Assembly (NCBI GenBank): GCA_963969495.1
Contig: OZ018319.1
Location: 203,921,100-203,985,099, forward strand
Length of the DNA: 64,000 nt
Direction: 5' to 3'
Source of the DNA: Ceratothoa steindachneri
Taxonomy: Eukaryota > Arthropoda > Malacostraca > Isopoda > Cymothoidae
A program made the position numbers and the translations under genes. Below are positions 22,919-32,690 of the stretch, piece after piece; position 1 is the stretch's first letter; each line of letters begins with the position of its first letter. The notes under the pieces were generated by a model. That model made no database searches. It was not told where the DNA came from and worked only from the letters and a program-made list of their open reading frames with translations.

Positions 22919-23622
22919 GGGTGGGGCAGAGCAACTTGCTTATTTATAAATTCAATTAAAGCAAAAGTAATATAGATATATATTTAATTCGTTGAACGGC
23001 ATCAAGTAAAATATTTGAATTTGATGTTTTCTCAGTTTTAAAGATGATATCAGGCAGATGGTGTCCATTATTCTCAATACGCTGCATTAATCGAACTCGG
23101 AAGTTTCGTTCAACTCTTTCCAGCATATTGACGGGTATGTGGGCGACAGCTTGACGAATGTTGTTTTTCAGCTGAGCCAGGGTCCTAGGGCGATCGTTGT
23201 AAACAAGGGATTTTACTCGCAGGCTGCTAAATCAGGCAATCGTGCTGGCCACTGCAGTCACCACGTCAATGTTTTGGGGTGACCTTGCTGTTCGGGGAAG
23301 CACAGGCTTTTTTCTTCACATCACCAGTTTCCCTGAAGTTGTTTTCCCATGAAAAAATCGACTGCCGGCCAGGCGCAATATTGAAATGTGTACGGAATGA
23401 ACGTTGCGTGGCAATGATTGAGCGACCGGTAGAAAAGTATACATCGACAGCGAACGCGCGCTCCACTTTCATCCACTCCATCATGCTAACTGAACAAAGG
23501 GACGCAGTGCTACTGTACAACTTTACGCCAAGCTCTCCCAAATGGACCTAGCCCCACCCTCCTTCAAGCAACCATCGTTTCAGGGGGCAAAATTAAAATA
23601 AGCAAGTTGCTCTGCCCCACAA
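22919..23622 (-). mobile_element. Internally deleted mariner-type element, about 0.7 kb
   Basis: The left end GTGGGGCAGAGCAACTTGCT (22921) is matched by the reverse complement of the right end, GTGGGGCAGAGCAACTTGCT (ends 23620), about 25 bp with TTATTT. On the minus strand the N-terminal transposase region (23541 down to about 23290) joins a region with RLPDLAACE (third catalytic Asp block) and NDRPRTLAQLKNNIRQAVAH, running to the C-terminus (RNFRVRLMQRIENNGHHLPD). The middle of the catalytic domain is missing. It is a non-autonomous derivative, of a different family from the element at 20810 as judged by its TIRs. Confidence 0.85.
23266..23541 (-). pseudogene. Mariner-type transposase N-terminus in the deleted element
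   Basis: The frame reads MMEWMKVERAFAVDVYFSTG, RSIIATQRSFRTHFNIAPGR, then ENNFRETGDVKKK. This is the first helix-turn-helix of a mariner-related transposase common in arthropods. It changes frame soon after, where the internal deletion begins. It is not functional as a transposase. Confidence 0.75.
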
Positions 23623-24710
23623 TAATTACCTTTTCTGACTAACTATTTTTCAACTTTGCTATAATCGCTTTTAACAAGTAATTCATATTACTCCTAGCAT
23701 TTTAACGACTAAGCAGGGTAGTATATGTATAATTAAATGTCTAACTATTAATATCTCCTTAACTATTCCAACTAGAAAATGAAACAAGCCTAATAAAGTA
23801 AATATTTTAACGAAAGATAAAATGACCCCCGACAGCTTATTCTAGCGGTCTCAACTTCCACCTATCCTCTATAATAGACTCTTGGAGAAGTGTTTCTCAA
23901 GAAGCCAGAATACGCTCTTGTAAATGAAGCATGGTTTTAATTATCAAACACTGAAAACTTTTACTTCTAATGATGACCAGACGATAAAGTCGATAGGATT
24001 AAGGTGAATAGGACTGCTAGGTGACTAGTTGCCTTGTTTGATTTATCTGGTCGTAAGTTTTGGAAGTATGTTACTGTTTTTTTGTGTGAAGAGAGCCACC
24101 ATCTTGCATTAAACATCGTTTGTAATTTCCCTTATTTTAAGTAGCATTTGAGACACGATGACACATCACAATAGTATTTTGCCCCAATTTTCACACTGCG
24201 AGTCATAAAATTTAGTGTTTTTATCCTTAGATGAGGAAACCAGAGATCGTTTAGAGACATAGCTGATTTCTCATTGACAAGATTCGAGATGCCTGAAAAG
24301 GTTCTTTTTCTATGATTTTCGAGCGAAAGTTTGACTTCTGGGAGGAGGCTGGCCTCATAGATTTTATTTTACTTCTTTTGATGTTATTCGCCTGCATCCG
24401 CGCCGGGAGAAACTGGCCTCCTTCCGAAGCCTCAGCGTGCTTATTTCTTCTTCTTGCCTTTGATTTTGTGTTTGTTTGTTTTTAAATTTAGCCTAGTATC
24501 AGGGGATAAGATAATTACGGAAACTCATGCCCTTGCAAAGTGTAGCCAGATTGAAGTTAAAAAAACGTAAGGAAATACGGTTATTCTGTTTCGAGGCATT
24601 TAAATATTTTGTACATAATTATTTTTCTTCAGAGAACCAAATAATTTCTATTATTTTATTCGATTAAAATCTAAAAAAATAAGTTCAACTCCTTCTCTCT
24701 CTCTATACCC
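23623..24710. other. Spacer, no gene recognised
   Basis: AT-rich sequence with no clear domain in any frame. 24340-24440 is less AT-rich but shows no open frame of note. Confidence 0.5.
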
Positions 24711-24720
24711 ATATATATAT

Positions 24721-24796
<76 letters not shown>
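24711..24796. repeat. (AT)n microsatellite at the 3' end of the minus-strand PLE 2 copy
   Basis: About 85 bases of AT with one AAT interruption, followed by a short ACACATATTGG transition into PLE 2 sequence. Confidence 0.98.
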
Positions 24797-24803
<7 letters not shown>

Positions 24804-24824
24804 TGGTTGGGGCTTCTCCTATGG

Positions 24825-25794
24825 AGCTTCAATTTAATTTGAAGGATGAACGAAATGATGTATAAAGGGAAATTCATTTCATTTTCTTGATACAACGTTT
24901 CGGGTGAACTTTTCACCCATCTTCGGGTACTGGAAATACAATTCGTGGAAAGAAATTTAAGTTAGAGATAAACAGATAATCGAAATAATGAAGGTATGAA
25001 AAGTATTTAATGTTTATTAAGGGCGGATAGCGATAAATTTATGGGTAATTGATATCTTTGGATTATTATGTTGCGAATTAAAAATTAATGATTGGGGAAA
25101 CATTGGAAACACATAAGGATAAACCAACCTTAAAAAATTAGCAGTTAGAGGATTACTGGGGAGAAAGGGCAAGGAGCGTAAGAAGAAAGAGAAGGTAAGG
25201 AGGTTGGTAATATTTTTGTTTAGAGTAGAAGTAGTGGGTGAGAAGAAGAATTGGAATTTAAGGAAGGAGAAAGGTATTTAATATACATGGATTCAAGAAT
25301 CCTTAATGATATGGGATCAAGGGTGGTTTTTAAGATTTTAAAATCATTCGTTGTGATTTTAGTTTTACACCTAATAGAGTGAAGCCTAAGAGGTGAGAAT
25401 TATTTCGTAGAGAGAACCTTTTCTGTCCTGTGGCTAACACTCAAATGTGAACAGAACCTCGCCCTCAGTGAGCGCACCTTACTACCTATGTATCTTCCCA
25501 GTTTACAATTGGGGCAAGTTAATTCGTAAATAATGGAGCACCTTGCTTCAGGCGGGATTCTGTCCTTACAATTGAAGTATAATCCTATGTGGTGTCTATT
25601 CATGAAAATTAACTTAAAGTTGGTATGGAAAAAGAATTTATTTAATAGAGATGTAATTTCTTTTGAATTTTTTTTATTTAAAAAACCCAGATCCGGAAAG
25701 GTCTTTGCAAACAGTAGGGAATTTAAATTTGGCATTTTAAATATTGTTTAAAAATTGGGCCGTAATTTTTTCAGTCAGAGACACAGGAAAGCGG
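24825..25794 (-). mobile_element. Penelope-like element 2, 5'-truncated copy on minus strand
   Basis: This is the left arm of a large inverted repeat with 26622-27600. Reading on the minus strand, it begins at the CCGCTTTCC junction (25794), encodes the endonuclease region (25735-25400), then a 3' untranslated part, and ends with ACCCGAAGATGGGTGAAAAG and AAATGAAATGAATTTCCC before (AT)n. It lacks all the reverse transcriptase. Confidence 0.85.
25400..25735 (-). pseudogene. PLE 2 minus copy, GIY-YIG endonuclease region
   Basis: 111 codons read FPDLGFLNKKNSKEITSLLN, then MNRHHIGLYFNCKDRIPPEA, CSIIYELTCPNCKLGRYIGS and VRSLRARFCSHLSVSHRTEK. The IYEL..CPNC and YIGS parts are the GIY-YIG start with its CxxC, and R.RFCSHLS carries the conserved Arg and His. 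A stop ends the frame at 25400. The plus-strand copy at 26.7-27.2 kb encodes the same region with more damage. Confidence 0.82.
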
Positions 25795-25959
25795 TATCCC
25801 CCTTCGCCCCATTTTACCATCTTATAATCTCCCCTCTTATAACTTAGCTAAATACTTGGCTCCTTTAATAACCCCTCTTTTCTCAAACCAGTTTAAAATT
25901 CAAAATACCTTCACCTTTGTTAAAGAATAACAAATTTTCAGCTTCATTATCCCTGATTT

Positions 25960-26661
25960 ATGAGTAGTTTCGATGTTTCATCTCTCTTTACTAATGTTCC
26001 TCTTGACCAAACCATTGACATAATTGTCCGACGTGCATTTCCCCTTAAAAACTCCAATTTTCCTGGATTTACCCCTCCACTATTAAAAGAAATGCTGAAA
26101 ATAGCCGTTAAGGACAATTACTTTACTTTTAACAACGAAACCTACTGCAAAATAGATGGGGGTGGGCATAGGCAGTCCTTTGGGCCCTATCTTCGCAGAT
26201 ATCTTCATGTCTTGGTTTGAGGAACAATAATTCAGCCTGGAACTAGGAAGCCTTGAACCCTTACTTTACCGCCACTTTGTCGGTATACATACATTCTGTT
26301 CAATACAGAGGAGTCCTGCGATAAATTCTTGTAATATGCAAATCATATAAATCCTAATATTAAATTTACATGCGCAAAGGAGCTCAATTCCTCCATCTCA
26401 TTTTTGGATATACACATTTCCCGTGTCCCAACTGGATTTGTAACCAAAGTTTTTCGTAAGCCAACCTTTACTGGTCAAGGCCAAAACTTTTTCCGTTTTT
26501 GTGACTTTTCTTTCAAAATAAGTGCCATCAAAGCACTAATATTCCGGGCTTTTAATATTTGTTCATTCTACTCCGGATTTCACCAAGAAGTCGTATTTCT
26601 GACTAACTATTTCAAACAAAACCGCTTTCCGGTGTCTCTGACTGAAAAAATTACGGCCTAA
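25960..26661 (+). pseudogene. PLE 2 plus copy, reverse transcriptase (broken)
   Basis: MSSFDVSSLFTNVPLDQTID at 25960 is motif A with its catalytic Asp present. NYFTFNNETYCKIDGGGHRQ leads into the MGSP-like block, where a frameshift falls near 26160. The YVDD block is damaged: the frame near 26265 reads RHFVGIHTF. From 26404 the frame reads SFLDIHISR-like residues, then VTKVFRKPTFTGQGQNFF and a Lys/Arg-rich thumb ending RFPVSLTEKI, which flows into the endonuclease linker. It is inactive. Confidence 0.82.
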
Positions 26662-26679
26662 TTTTTAAACAATATTTAA

Positions 26680-27211
26680 AATGCCAAATTTAAATGCCCT
26701 ACTGTTTGCAAAGACATACGTTACATAATCTTTCCGGATCTGGGTTTTTTAAATAAAAAAAATTCAAAAGAAACTACATCTCAATTAAATAAATTCTTTT
26801 TCCATACCAACTTAAAGTTAATTTTAATAAATAGACACCACATAGGATTATATTTCAATTGTAAGGACATAATCCCGCCTAAGTCGAAGTGCTCCGTTAT
26901 TTAATAATTTACTTGCCCCAATTGTAAACTGGGGAGATACATAGGTAGTACGGTGCGCTCGCTGAGGGCGAGTTTCTGTTCCTATTTGGGTGTTAGCCAC
27001 AGGACAGGAAAGGTTCTCTCTACGAAAGAATTCTCACCTGTTAGGTTTCACTCTATTAAATGTAAAACTGAAATCACAACAGACGATTTTCAAAATCTTA
27101 AAAACCACCCCTGATCCCATATCATTAAGGATTCTTGAATCCATTTATATTAAATACCTTTATCCTTCCTTAAATTCCGATTCTTCTTCTCACCCACTAC
27201 TTCTACTCTAA
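26680..27211 (+). pseudogene. PLE 2 plus copy, endonuclease region (heavily broken)
   Basis: It corresponds to the minus-strand region at 25400-25735 but has many stops and frame changes. The last part, from 26990, is open and reads FSLRKNSHLLGFTLLNVKLK and ILKTTPDPISLRILESIYIK, with the conserved Glu region of GIY-YIG enzymes, then YLYPSLNSDSS. This is the C-terminus that the minus copy lost to a stop. Confidence 0.78.
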
Positions 27212-27595
27212 ACAAATATATTAGCAACCTCCTAACCTTCTTTTTCTTCTTACTCTCCTCGCCCTTTCTCCCCAGTTATTCTCTAACGGCTGATTGTTTA
27301 AGGTTGGTTTATCCTGATGTGTTTCCTGTGTTTTCCCAATCGTTAATTCTTAACTCGCAACAAAATAATCCAAAAATATCAATTACCTGTAAATTTATCG
27401 CTATCCCCCTCTCCTTAATAAACATTAAATACTTTCAATAAATTCGTAATTTTGATTCTCTGTTTGACTCTTATCTTAAATTGTTTTCCATTAATTGTAT
27501 TTCCACTACCCGAAGATGGGTGAAAAGTTCACCCGAAACGTTGTATCAAGAAAATGAAATGAATTTCCCTTTATACGTCCTTTCGTTCATCCTTT

Positions 27596-27600
<5 letters not shown>

Positions 27601-27653
<53 letters not shown>

Positions 27654-27659
27654 TGTATG

Positions 27660-27725
<66 letters not shown>
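27601..27725. repeat. (AT)n microsatellite at the 3' end of the plus-strand PLE 2 copy
   Basis: Two AT blocks split by GCGTGTATGTATA. They sit directly against the end of PLE 2, as at 24711. Confidence 0.98.
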
Positions 27726-27727
<2 letters not shown>

Positions 27728-27959
27728 TTATGCAGTATGTCAGATAATCATTCCTAACTTGCTAGAAAAAATTATTTTAGGAAATTTATTCTATTTAGGA
27801 ACATCAGAATACCATGACTTATAATAAGTAAAGTAAATATAAATATATAACAGAAAATAATAACTTTATAAACTATAGTAAAGTGTAAACCTAGAACAAT
27901 TAATATTTAGAACAGATGTAAGATAGTATTCTCATTCTTGAACACCTATTCTCTTTAAA

Positions 27960-28760
27960 GCTGCAAGATTTGAGGGTTATCTTTCTCCAACATTAATTTT
28001 CAAATCCTTCAAAAGAGGTTTTATGTGATTCGACTCTGGGTGCTGGTTCGGTCCGTCAAGAACATTAATATGATGCTTGCTGAGACACTCAGTTGTTTGC
28101 CTTGCCATATACTTAGGCTCATTATGAGTAGTGTGAAGATTGGAACAGTAGCTGAGCTACTGAGAGGTTTTAATTAATTTTTGCAGTATTCCTCTGAGGT
28201 TATCGTTCTTTCTATGGTGTCAAAGTCTCATTTACCTGCCCATGAAAAGAATCCAGAAGCCATAATGCTACCTCCTCCATGGTTTGACCATTGCAGGCCG
28301 TATTAGGTTTACACCAAACAAACCTATATTAGTTTTTGCAGAATAATTCTATTTTTGATTCATCTGACAAAGAAATTTGTCGAAATAATGTTCTCCTCTG
28401 TGTAGCATACGAGTATCAGTAGCAAAGGTTTTTTGAGCTTCAGCGTGCCTCTTGGTCAGTAGAGGCTCTCTCCACGCTCGGAACTTGCAGAGTCTTTCTC
28501 TTCGCAATGTGTTGCACACTGTCTAGCGAGCGACGTTAAAGCCGGTTGACGCATGTTTTTTAACCAATTCTTTCCTTTTTCTGGGATCATTTTTCACCAT
28601 TTTTGCTAGTTTGGAGCACACACGAAGCGTTATTTTCCTCGGAGCACCTGTTCTTTGCTCGTTACTCCTCTTCTGAATGACGTACTCTACAGAGATTATA
28701 GGCATATAAAACTGTTCAAAGAACTTCTTGTAACCTTTGCCAGCCTCGTGATATCATTTA
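27960..28760 (-). pseudogene. Tc1-like transposase relic
   Basis: The minus strand holds a decayed Tc1-like gene. The N-terminal piece (28705 down to 28523) has RSNEQRTGAPRKITLRVCSK and LAKMVKNDPRKRKELVKKHA, the helix-turn-helix linker with a GxPRK motif. Lower down, shifted frames give LSDESKIELFCKN (first catalytic Asp block), then an HGGG-like TMEEVALWL part and TEECLSKHHINVLDGPNQHP (the VLEWPxQSPDLNPIE block, with its Asp lost). The end reads LLKDLKINVGE. Frame changes and stops are numerous. No TIRs were found. Confidence 0.72.
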
Positions 28761-29335
28761 ATTGCACCTTTGACGTGAAAAGAATGTAATTTAACCTCTC
28801 ACATGGTGAAACTGTGATAACATGTTTATGCAGGGCTTGCTTGTGGCAGAATAACTGCGAGCAACGCTGGCATTGCCACGTATTCTCTCAAACTTTTGTA
28901 CAAATGTTCCAGAACAATGTAGACGCGCTTCAAAACAGAATTGATAATCAGGACCTCATGTAACACGAGAAAATATGGCTGATTTCTGTTACGAATACTT
29001 TTTTTCATAGCTATTTATCATTTTCTATAGAATTTCAAAATTCCACCAAAAAGATATACGAGTACATGTTAACTTTACTTTTTTGTTTAGTAATTGAGAT
29101 CTTTTGAAGAATAGCGGTTCCACATGAACCGTTTTAACAACAAGGGCCCCAGTTTTGTCCTTTTAAAGAATGGAGGCCCCATTTGGTGACCAATAAAGAT
29201 TATGAAAAATAGAAACTAAAATAAATAACCAGGATTAGTACTTTAATTAATGCTTTATTAAGTAAACATATTAAAAATTACACAAAAAAGTACTTTAGTA
29301 ATACTTTATTACATAAATCAATTTAAAACGTACAC
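28761..29335. other. Spacer, no gene recognised
   Basis: No domain was seen. Two diverged segments with repeated ACTTTAATTAATGCTTTATT and AGTAATACTTTATTACATAA words occur at 29235-29320, a short local duplication. Confidence 0.45.
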
Positions 29336-29565
29336 GAATACTGTTTCGAAATTTCAGAACAAATATAATCCAATATATTTTCCTGATGCCGTTTACCATT
29401 AATAAATTCCGGTAAATAGGAGTGTAAGGATTCTTATTTGCATCCATACATCTTTTTTATTTTAGCTTTATGTTTTTTCCAATAGGATTCTACATGCCGA
29501 GTATGAACACTTGTTTTATGCTCAACAAAATGTAACAAATGATTGACAGTTTTATCTTTAACTCA
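29336..29565 (-). pseudogene. Merlin/IS1595-like transposase C-terminal fragment
   Basis: The minus strand from about 29560 reads KTVNHLLHFVEHKTSVHTRH, VESYWKKHKAKIKKMYGCK, one stop, then ESLHSYLPEFINGKRHQENI and LDYICSEISKQYSC. The pattern NHxxxFVxxxTxVHTxxVExxW...LxxYLxEFxxxxR is that of the IS1595-type DDE domain used by eukaryotic Merlin transposons (FVDPETGVHTQNVExxW, SYLxEFMWRR). Only the last ~75 residues are clear; the upstream part holding the first two catalytic residues could not be followed. One in-frame stop is present. Confidence 0.65.
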
Positions 29566-30175
29566 TTTTTATAACTCGTTCTAACAACTAAGGTATTCTG
29601 GGTCGATGATTGTTGGTAGATCTATCTACTTACTCGTAACTTTGTAACCTCTTAGCTCCACACCGAACTTAGGTAAAATCAGTGCATGCAGTCCTACCAG
29701 GATGATACTGCACTTACTTTGAGCAATTCCTGCATTTGTGATTTATTGCTGACAATTTATTCTATAAAGTCCTACCCCATACATTAACGTAAATATTGAC
29801 GCATCATTACTCGTTAACTGAACAAAGAGAAAGTAACAATTATTCGATAAATGTTAATAACCTGACACTAACGCAAATAGATGCTAACTTCTTTGTGATC
29901 AAATATGTGTGTGTAAAAAACTAAATAGCTTAAAATGTAATAAAAAAACTTAGAAAATGGATAAAGTGATGCAGTGGAAATTTCATTATTAGAAAAAATA
30001 ACTCTCCCCAAAGTGTGACGTGGTATGACGTCAATGAATCTTATAGCGACAGGAAGCCCTTTATTTTTCGCAATTTTACGTTGATGCTTCAGACGGATTT
30101 GAATTGAAAAAATAAATGATGGGGCGAATAGAGATTTAATATTATTTTATATTCCGATTTGACCATACACAAACA
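29566..30175. other. Spacer, no gene recognised
   Basis: AT-rich, with short open frames only. It may include the decayed front of the Merlin-like gene (29566-29780), but no motif was secure. Confidence 0.4.
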
Positions 30176-30179
30176 CACA

Positions 30180-30248
<69 letters not shown>
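30176..30248. repeat. (CA)n-(TA)n compound microsatellite
   Basis: A CA run at 30176-30202 passes directly into AT to 30248. Confidence 0.98.
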
Positions 30249-30251
<3 letters not shown>

Positions 30252-30290
30252 GTATATATCTCTCAAATTAGCACGAGAGAATGATGAAAA

Positions 30291-30496
30291 TGAATCCATT
30301 AAACCACATTGAAAGAGAAAACGGAATAATTTTTTTCCTTGCAGTAATATTTTTATTTCCTTTTTCAAAAAAACCGTGCAGGGAAGCGATTCGAACCAGG
30401 TACACTAAGGCACGATTTTTTTCGGAAAAAGGTAATAAAAATATTACTGCAAGGAAAAAAATTATTCCGTTTTCTCTTTCAATGTGGTTTAATGGA

Positions 30497-30500
<4 letters not shown>
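30291..30500. repeat. Long near-perfect inverted repeat with SINE-like loop
   Basis: The left arm 30291-30365 and right arm 30426-30500 are about 75 bp each and appear to differ at one or two positions (TTTATTTCC against TTTATTACC, plus a small difference at the inner edge). The loop is about 60 bp. The hairpin is flanked by (AT)n on both sides. Matching open frames on the two strands are a consequence of the symmetry, not genes. Confidence 0.95.
30366..30425 (-). mobile_element. tRNA-derived SINE piece in the hairpin loop
   Basis: On the minus strand the loop reads CTTAGTGTACCTGGTTCGAA, then TCGCTTCCCTGCACGG and a T run. GGTTCGAATCG is a pol III B-box. It matches the SINE at 17532-17575 (CTCAGTGTGCTTGGTTCGAA..CCCTGTACGG) along its length. 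No A-box lies in the loop. Confidence 0.62.

Positions 30501-30536
<36 letters not shown>
30501..30536. repeat. (TA)n microsatellite right of the hairpin
   Basis: About 36 bases, directly against the right arm of the inverted repeat. Confidence 0.97.
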
Positions 30537-30538
<2 letters not shown>

Positions 30539-30900
30539 GAAAAACTCACAAAGTATCACGTGAAGGTAGCAAATGAATGCAATGTCCCACTTTAAGCTCT
30601 TCGTGTCTTATAATCTCACTCGTTAGGCTATCTCCATTTCTTTTAATCTGTTACCCTTTCCGTCTTCTCAGTTTGACCTTACTACCTGCTTCTTGTAATT
30701 CCTAATGTGAATCTTTACCTTCCCCCTTCCGTCTTCCTCATTGGTGATTTCTTGTTTTTGAGGCGGTCTTTCATACTTTTCTTTCGTATAAATACCTCCA
30801 ATATAATATTATTTCTTGTAGTTATCCTTAATAAGGAACTTAATAAAGTTCGAAAGTACTTGGAAACACCATTTCATTTTTTTCTGCGGGACATTGCATT

Positions 30901-30902
30901 CA

Positions 30903-30990
<88 letters not shown>
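30901..30990. repeat. (AT)n microsatellite at the 3' side of the PLE 4 minus copy
   Basis: About 85 bases of AT, abutting the minus-strand PLE fragment that ends near 30991. Confidence 0.98.
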
Positions 30991-30994
<4 letters not shown>

Positions 30995-31480
30995 AGACAA
31001 AGGTACTGCATTTATGTTGCCCTTTAGATGAATTGAAATTTGAAATTTCTTTAATCAATGAGGATTTGACAATTTTTCTTTTATTATAATCATTACAATG
31101 GCAAATTATTTGGCCACTAGAGAAATCTATTAACCATGTATTAAACGCCAATCCTATAATAGATTTCTCTAGTGCCCAAATAATTTATCATTGTAACGGT
31201 TATGATAAAAAATAATGATCGAATCCTCATTGATTAAAGAAATTGCAAATTCCAATTTATCTGAAGGGCAGCATAAAATGAAGTCCCTATGTCACAAACC
31301 TCACTTTAAAACATATTGTTAATCACCTACAGCTAACAGTTACCTGTTATTATATATTCTAGTATTACAGTTTTATTAGTCAATTTTTCTTAGTTTACAG
31401 CTGAAGACGATTTGGGAAGCTACATATTGAAACTAGCCCGTTTTAATAAACTTTATGCTCCAAAACAGTGTTTTCTTCTT
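30991..31480. mobile_element. Penelope-like element 4, inverted pair of 3' fragments
   Basis: The arms 30991-31133 and 31155-31300 are inverted copies of each other with a loop of about 20 bp. On the minus strand the left arm reads DFSSGQIICHCNDYNKRKIV and SSLIKEISNFNSSKGQHKCS. On the plus strand the right arm reads ESSLIKEIANSNLSEGQHKM. Both correspond to the PLE 1 C-terminus (ESIIINKVDHLNLSEGQYKF). The right copy continues through a 3' UTR with CAGCTGAAGACGATTTGGG..GAAACTAG (31387-31424) to a short AT tract at 31485. Both copies are severely 5'-truncated. Confidence 0.8.
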
Positions 31481-32129
31481 ACATAAATATATATATATGT
31501 ATATCGAGAAGGTAGCTATATTATTCAGTTTCATTTACAGCTTTTTTATTATTTCCACACTACCATTCTCACAAGGCTTAAGGCAGGAGAAAAGCCTGGC
31601 AATTAACATTCCTTTATTAAATCAGACATCTTTTTAACCTTTATTTAGGGCAAAATGAATTAGAACACCAAAGTGGGGGCTATTTATATAAATTCAGATA
31701 ACGCAAACACCACACTTTCGACCAACAGAGAAATTTTCATCAGTTGAACTTTGAAAATTCAAATTGGTTAAAAGCATGGTTTATGTCACGTTCCTGATTG
31801 ATTCCCAGCTATAAGGGGAAAGGGGGACCTAAAGGTTGCTGCGTTCTAGAGTACTCGGTTACCGGGCGCTGACTCCAATTTTAGGAAGATTTTCCTCACA
31901 CTTGATTTTAGCGATAATGGCTGGGTAAGAGGACCAGTTGATTACGCGTAGGAAAAGGAAATCTTAGAAGGCAGATTCGAGGACTATTTATTATACGGAA
32001 ACTTGGTAAGCTTAAGCGCAAGGAATTGGATTAAGCGTATGTCGGATATTTCGCGGTTCGCCTACTAATGTTTGGGTCTACCTTGGCCTACGCTTCCTGA
32101 AAACTACTCACGGTCTTCCTGCCTTATTC
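31481..32129. other. Spacer, no gene recognised
   Basis: Ordinary AT-rich sequence. 31800-32120 is less AT-rich but carries no recognisable domain. Confidence 0.45.
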
Positions 32130-32690
32130 TGCTTTCTGACTTTTTACTCTCACTGTCTATCTTCCCGAGAGTCTACTTACATGGTATTTAATGTGTCGCC
32201 AATTATGCGGTTTAGGGTGAGCCTACTCGACTCTATGTTTATTCGTGTGTACACAAAGATAAAGAGAAGGTGAGTAGAGAGTCAGGCCTCCACTAGACAA
32301 TTTTTATCTCAAAGTCGTAAATAAGATTTAGCGTTTCATGGCCATGTGGGAATAAATAAAAATCCCCATCTTCCCGTTTCTCAGCTCGTTGCGTTTTGAT
32401 AAACATTTCATGCTTTCTGTCTTTTACTCTCACTGGTATTTAATGTGTCGAAAATGTGGGTGTGACCCACTGTTAGCCAATGATGCAGTTTGAGCGGAGC
32501 TTACTCTACTCGATGTTTATTCGTGTGTACACAAGAAAACAAAGAAGGTGAGCAGGAAGTCAGGCCTCTGCCTAAAAATCTCTATCTCAAACTCGAGAAT
32601 ACGATTTAGTGTTTCAGGGCCCTGTGAGAATAAACAAAAATGCGCATCTTCCCATTTCTCAGCTCGTTGCGGTTTGATAAACATGTGAGC
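32130..32690. repeat. ~280-bp tandem duplication
   Basis: Two direct copies lie head to tail. Shared words include TTTTACTCTCACTG, GGTATTTAATGTGTCG, ATGTTTATTCGTGTGTACAC (32234 and 32513, offset 279), GTCAGGCCTC and TTTCTCAGCTCGTTGCG. The copies look roughly 80-85% alike with small indels. They may be terminal repeats of an unrecognised element placed in tandem, or a plain duplication. Confidence 0.85.

Larger units (their letters stand above)
25795..27600 (+). mobile_element. Penelope-like element 2, plus-strand copy
   Basis: It starts inside the reverse transcriptase (IPLRPILPSYNLPSYNLAKY in one frame, the RPI block), continues through motif A and the thumb region, the endonuclease region and the 3' end with ACCCGAAGATGGGTGAAAAG at 27508-27527, and stops at AT microsatellite 27601. 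The segment 26622-27600 mirrors 24825-25794. Both copies are 5'-truncated, so they meet at the junction near 25794. Confidence 0.85.

Noticed and set aside
30268..30595. Matching peptides MNPLNHIERENGIIFF on both strands
   Set aside because: The identical product on both strands is a consequence of the perfect inverted repeat; there is no independent support for coding.
20387..31151. Frames with long IYIYIY runs
   Set aside because: They are translated (AT)n microsatellites. Only the non-IY part of 30900-31151 has meaning, as PLE 4.
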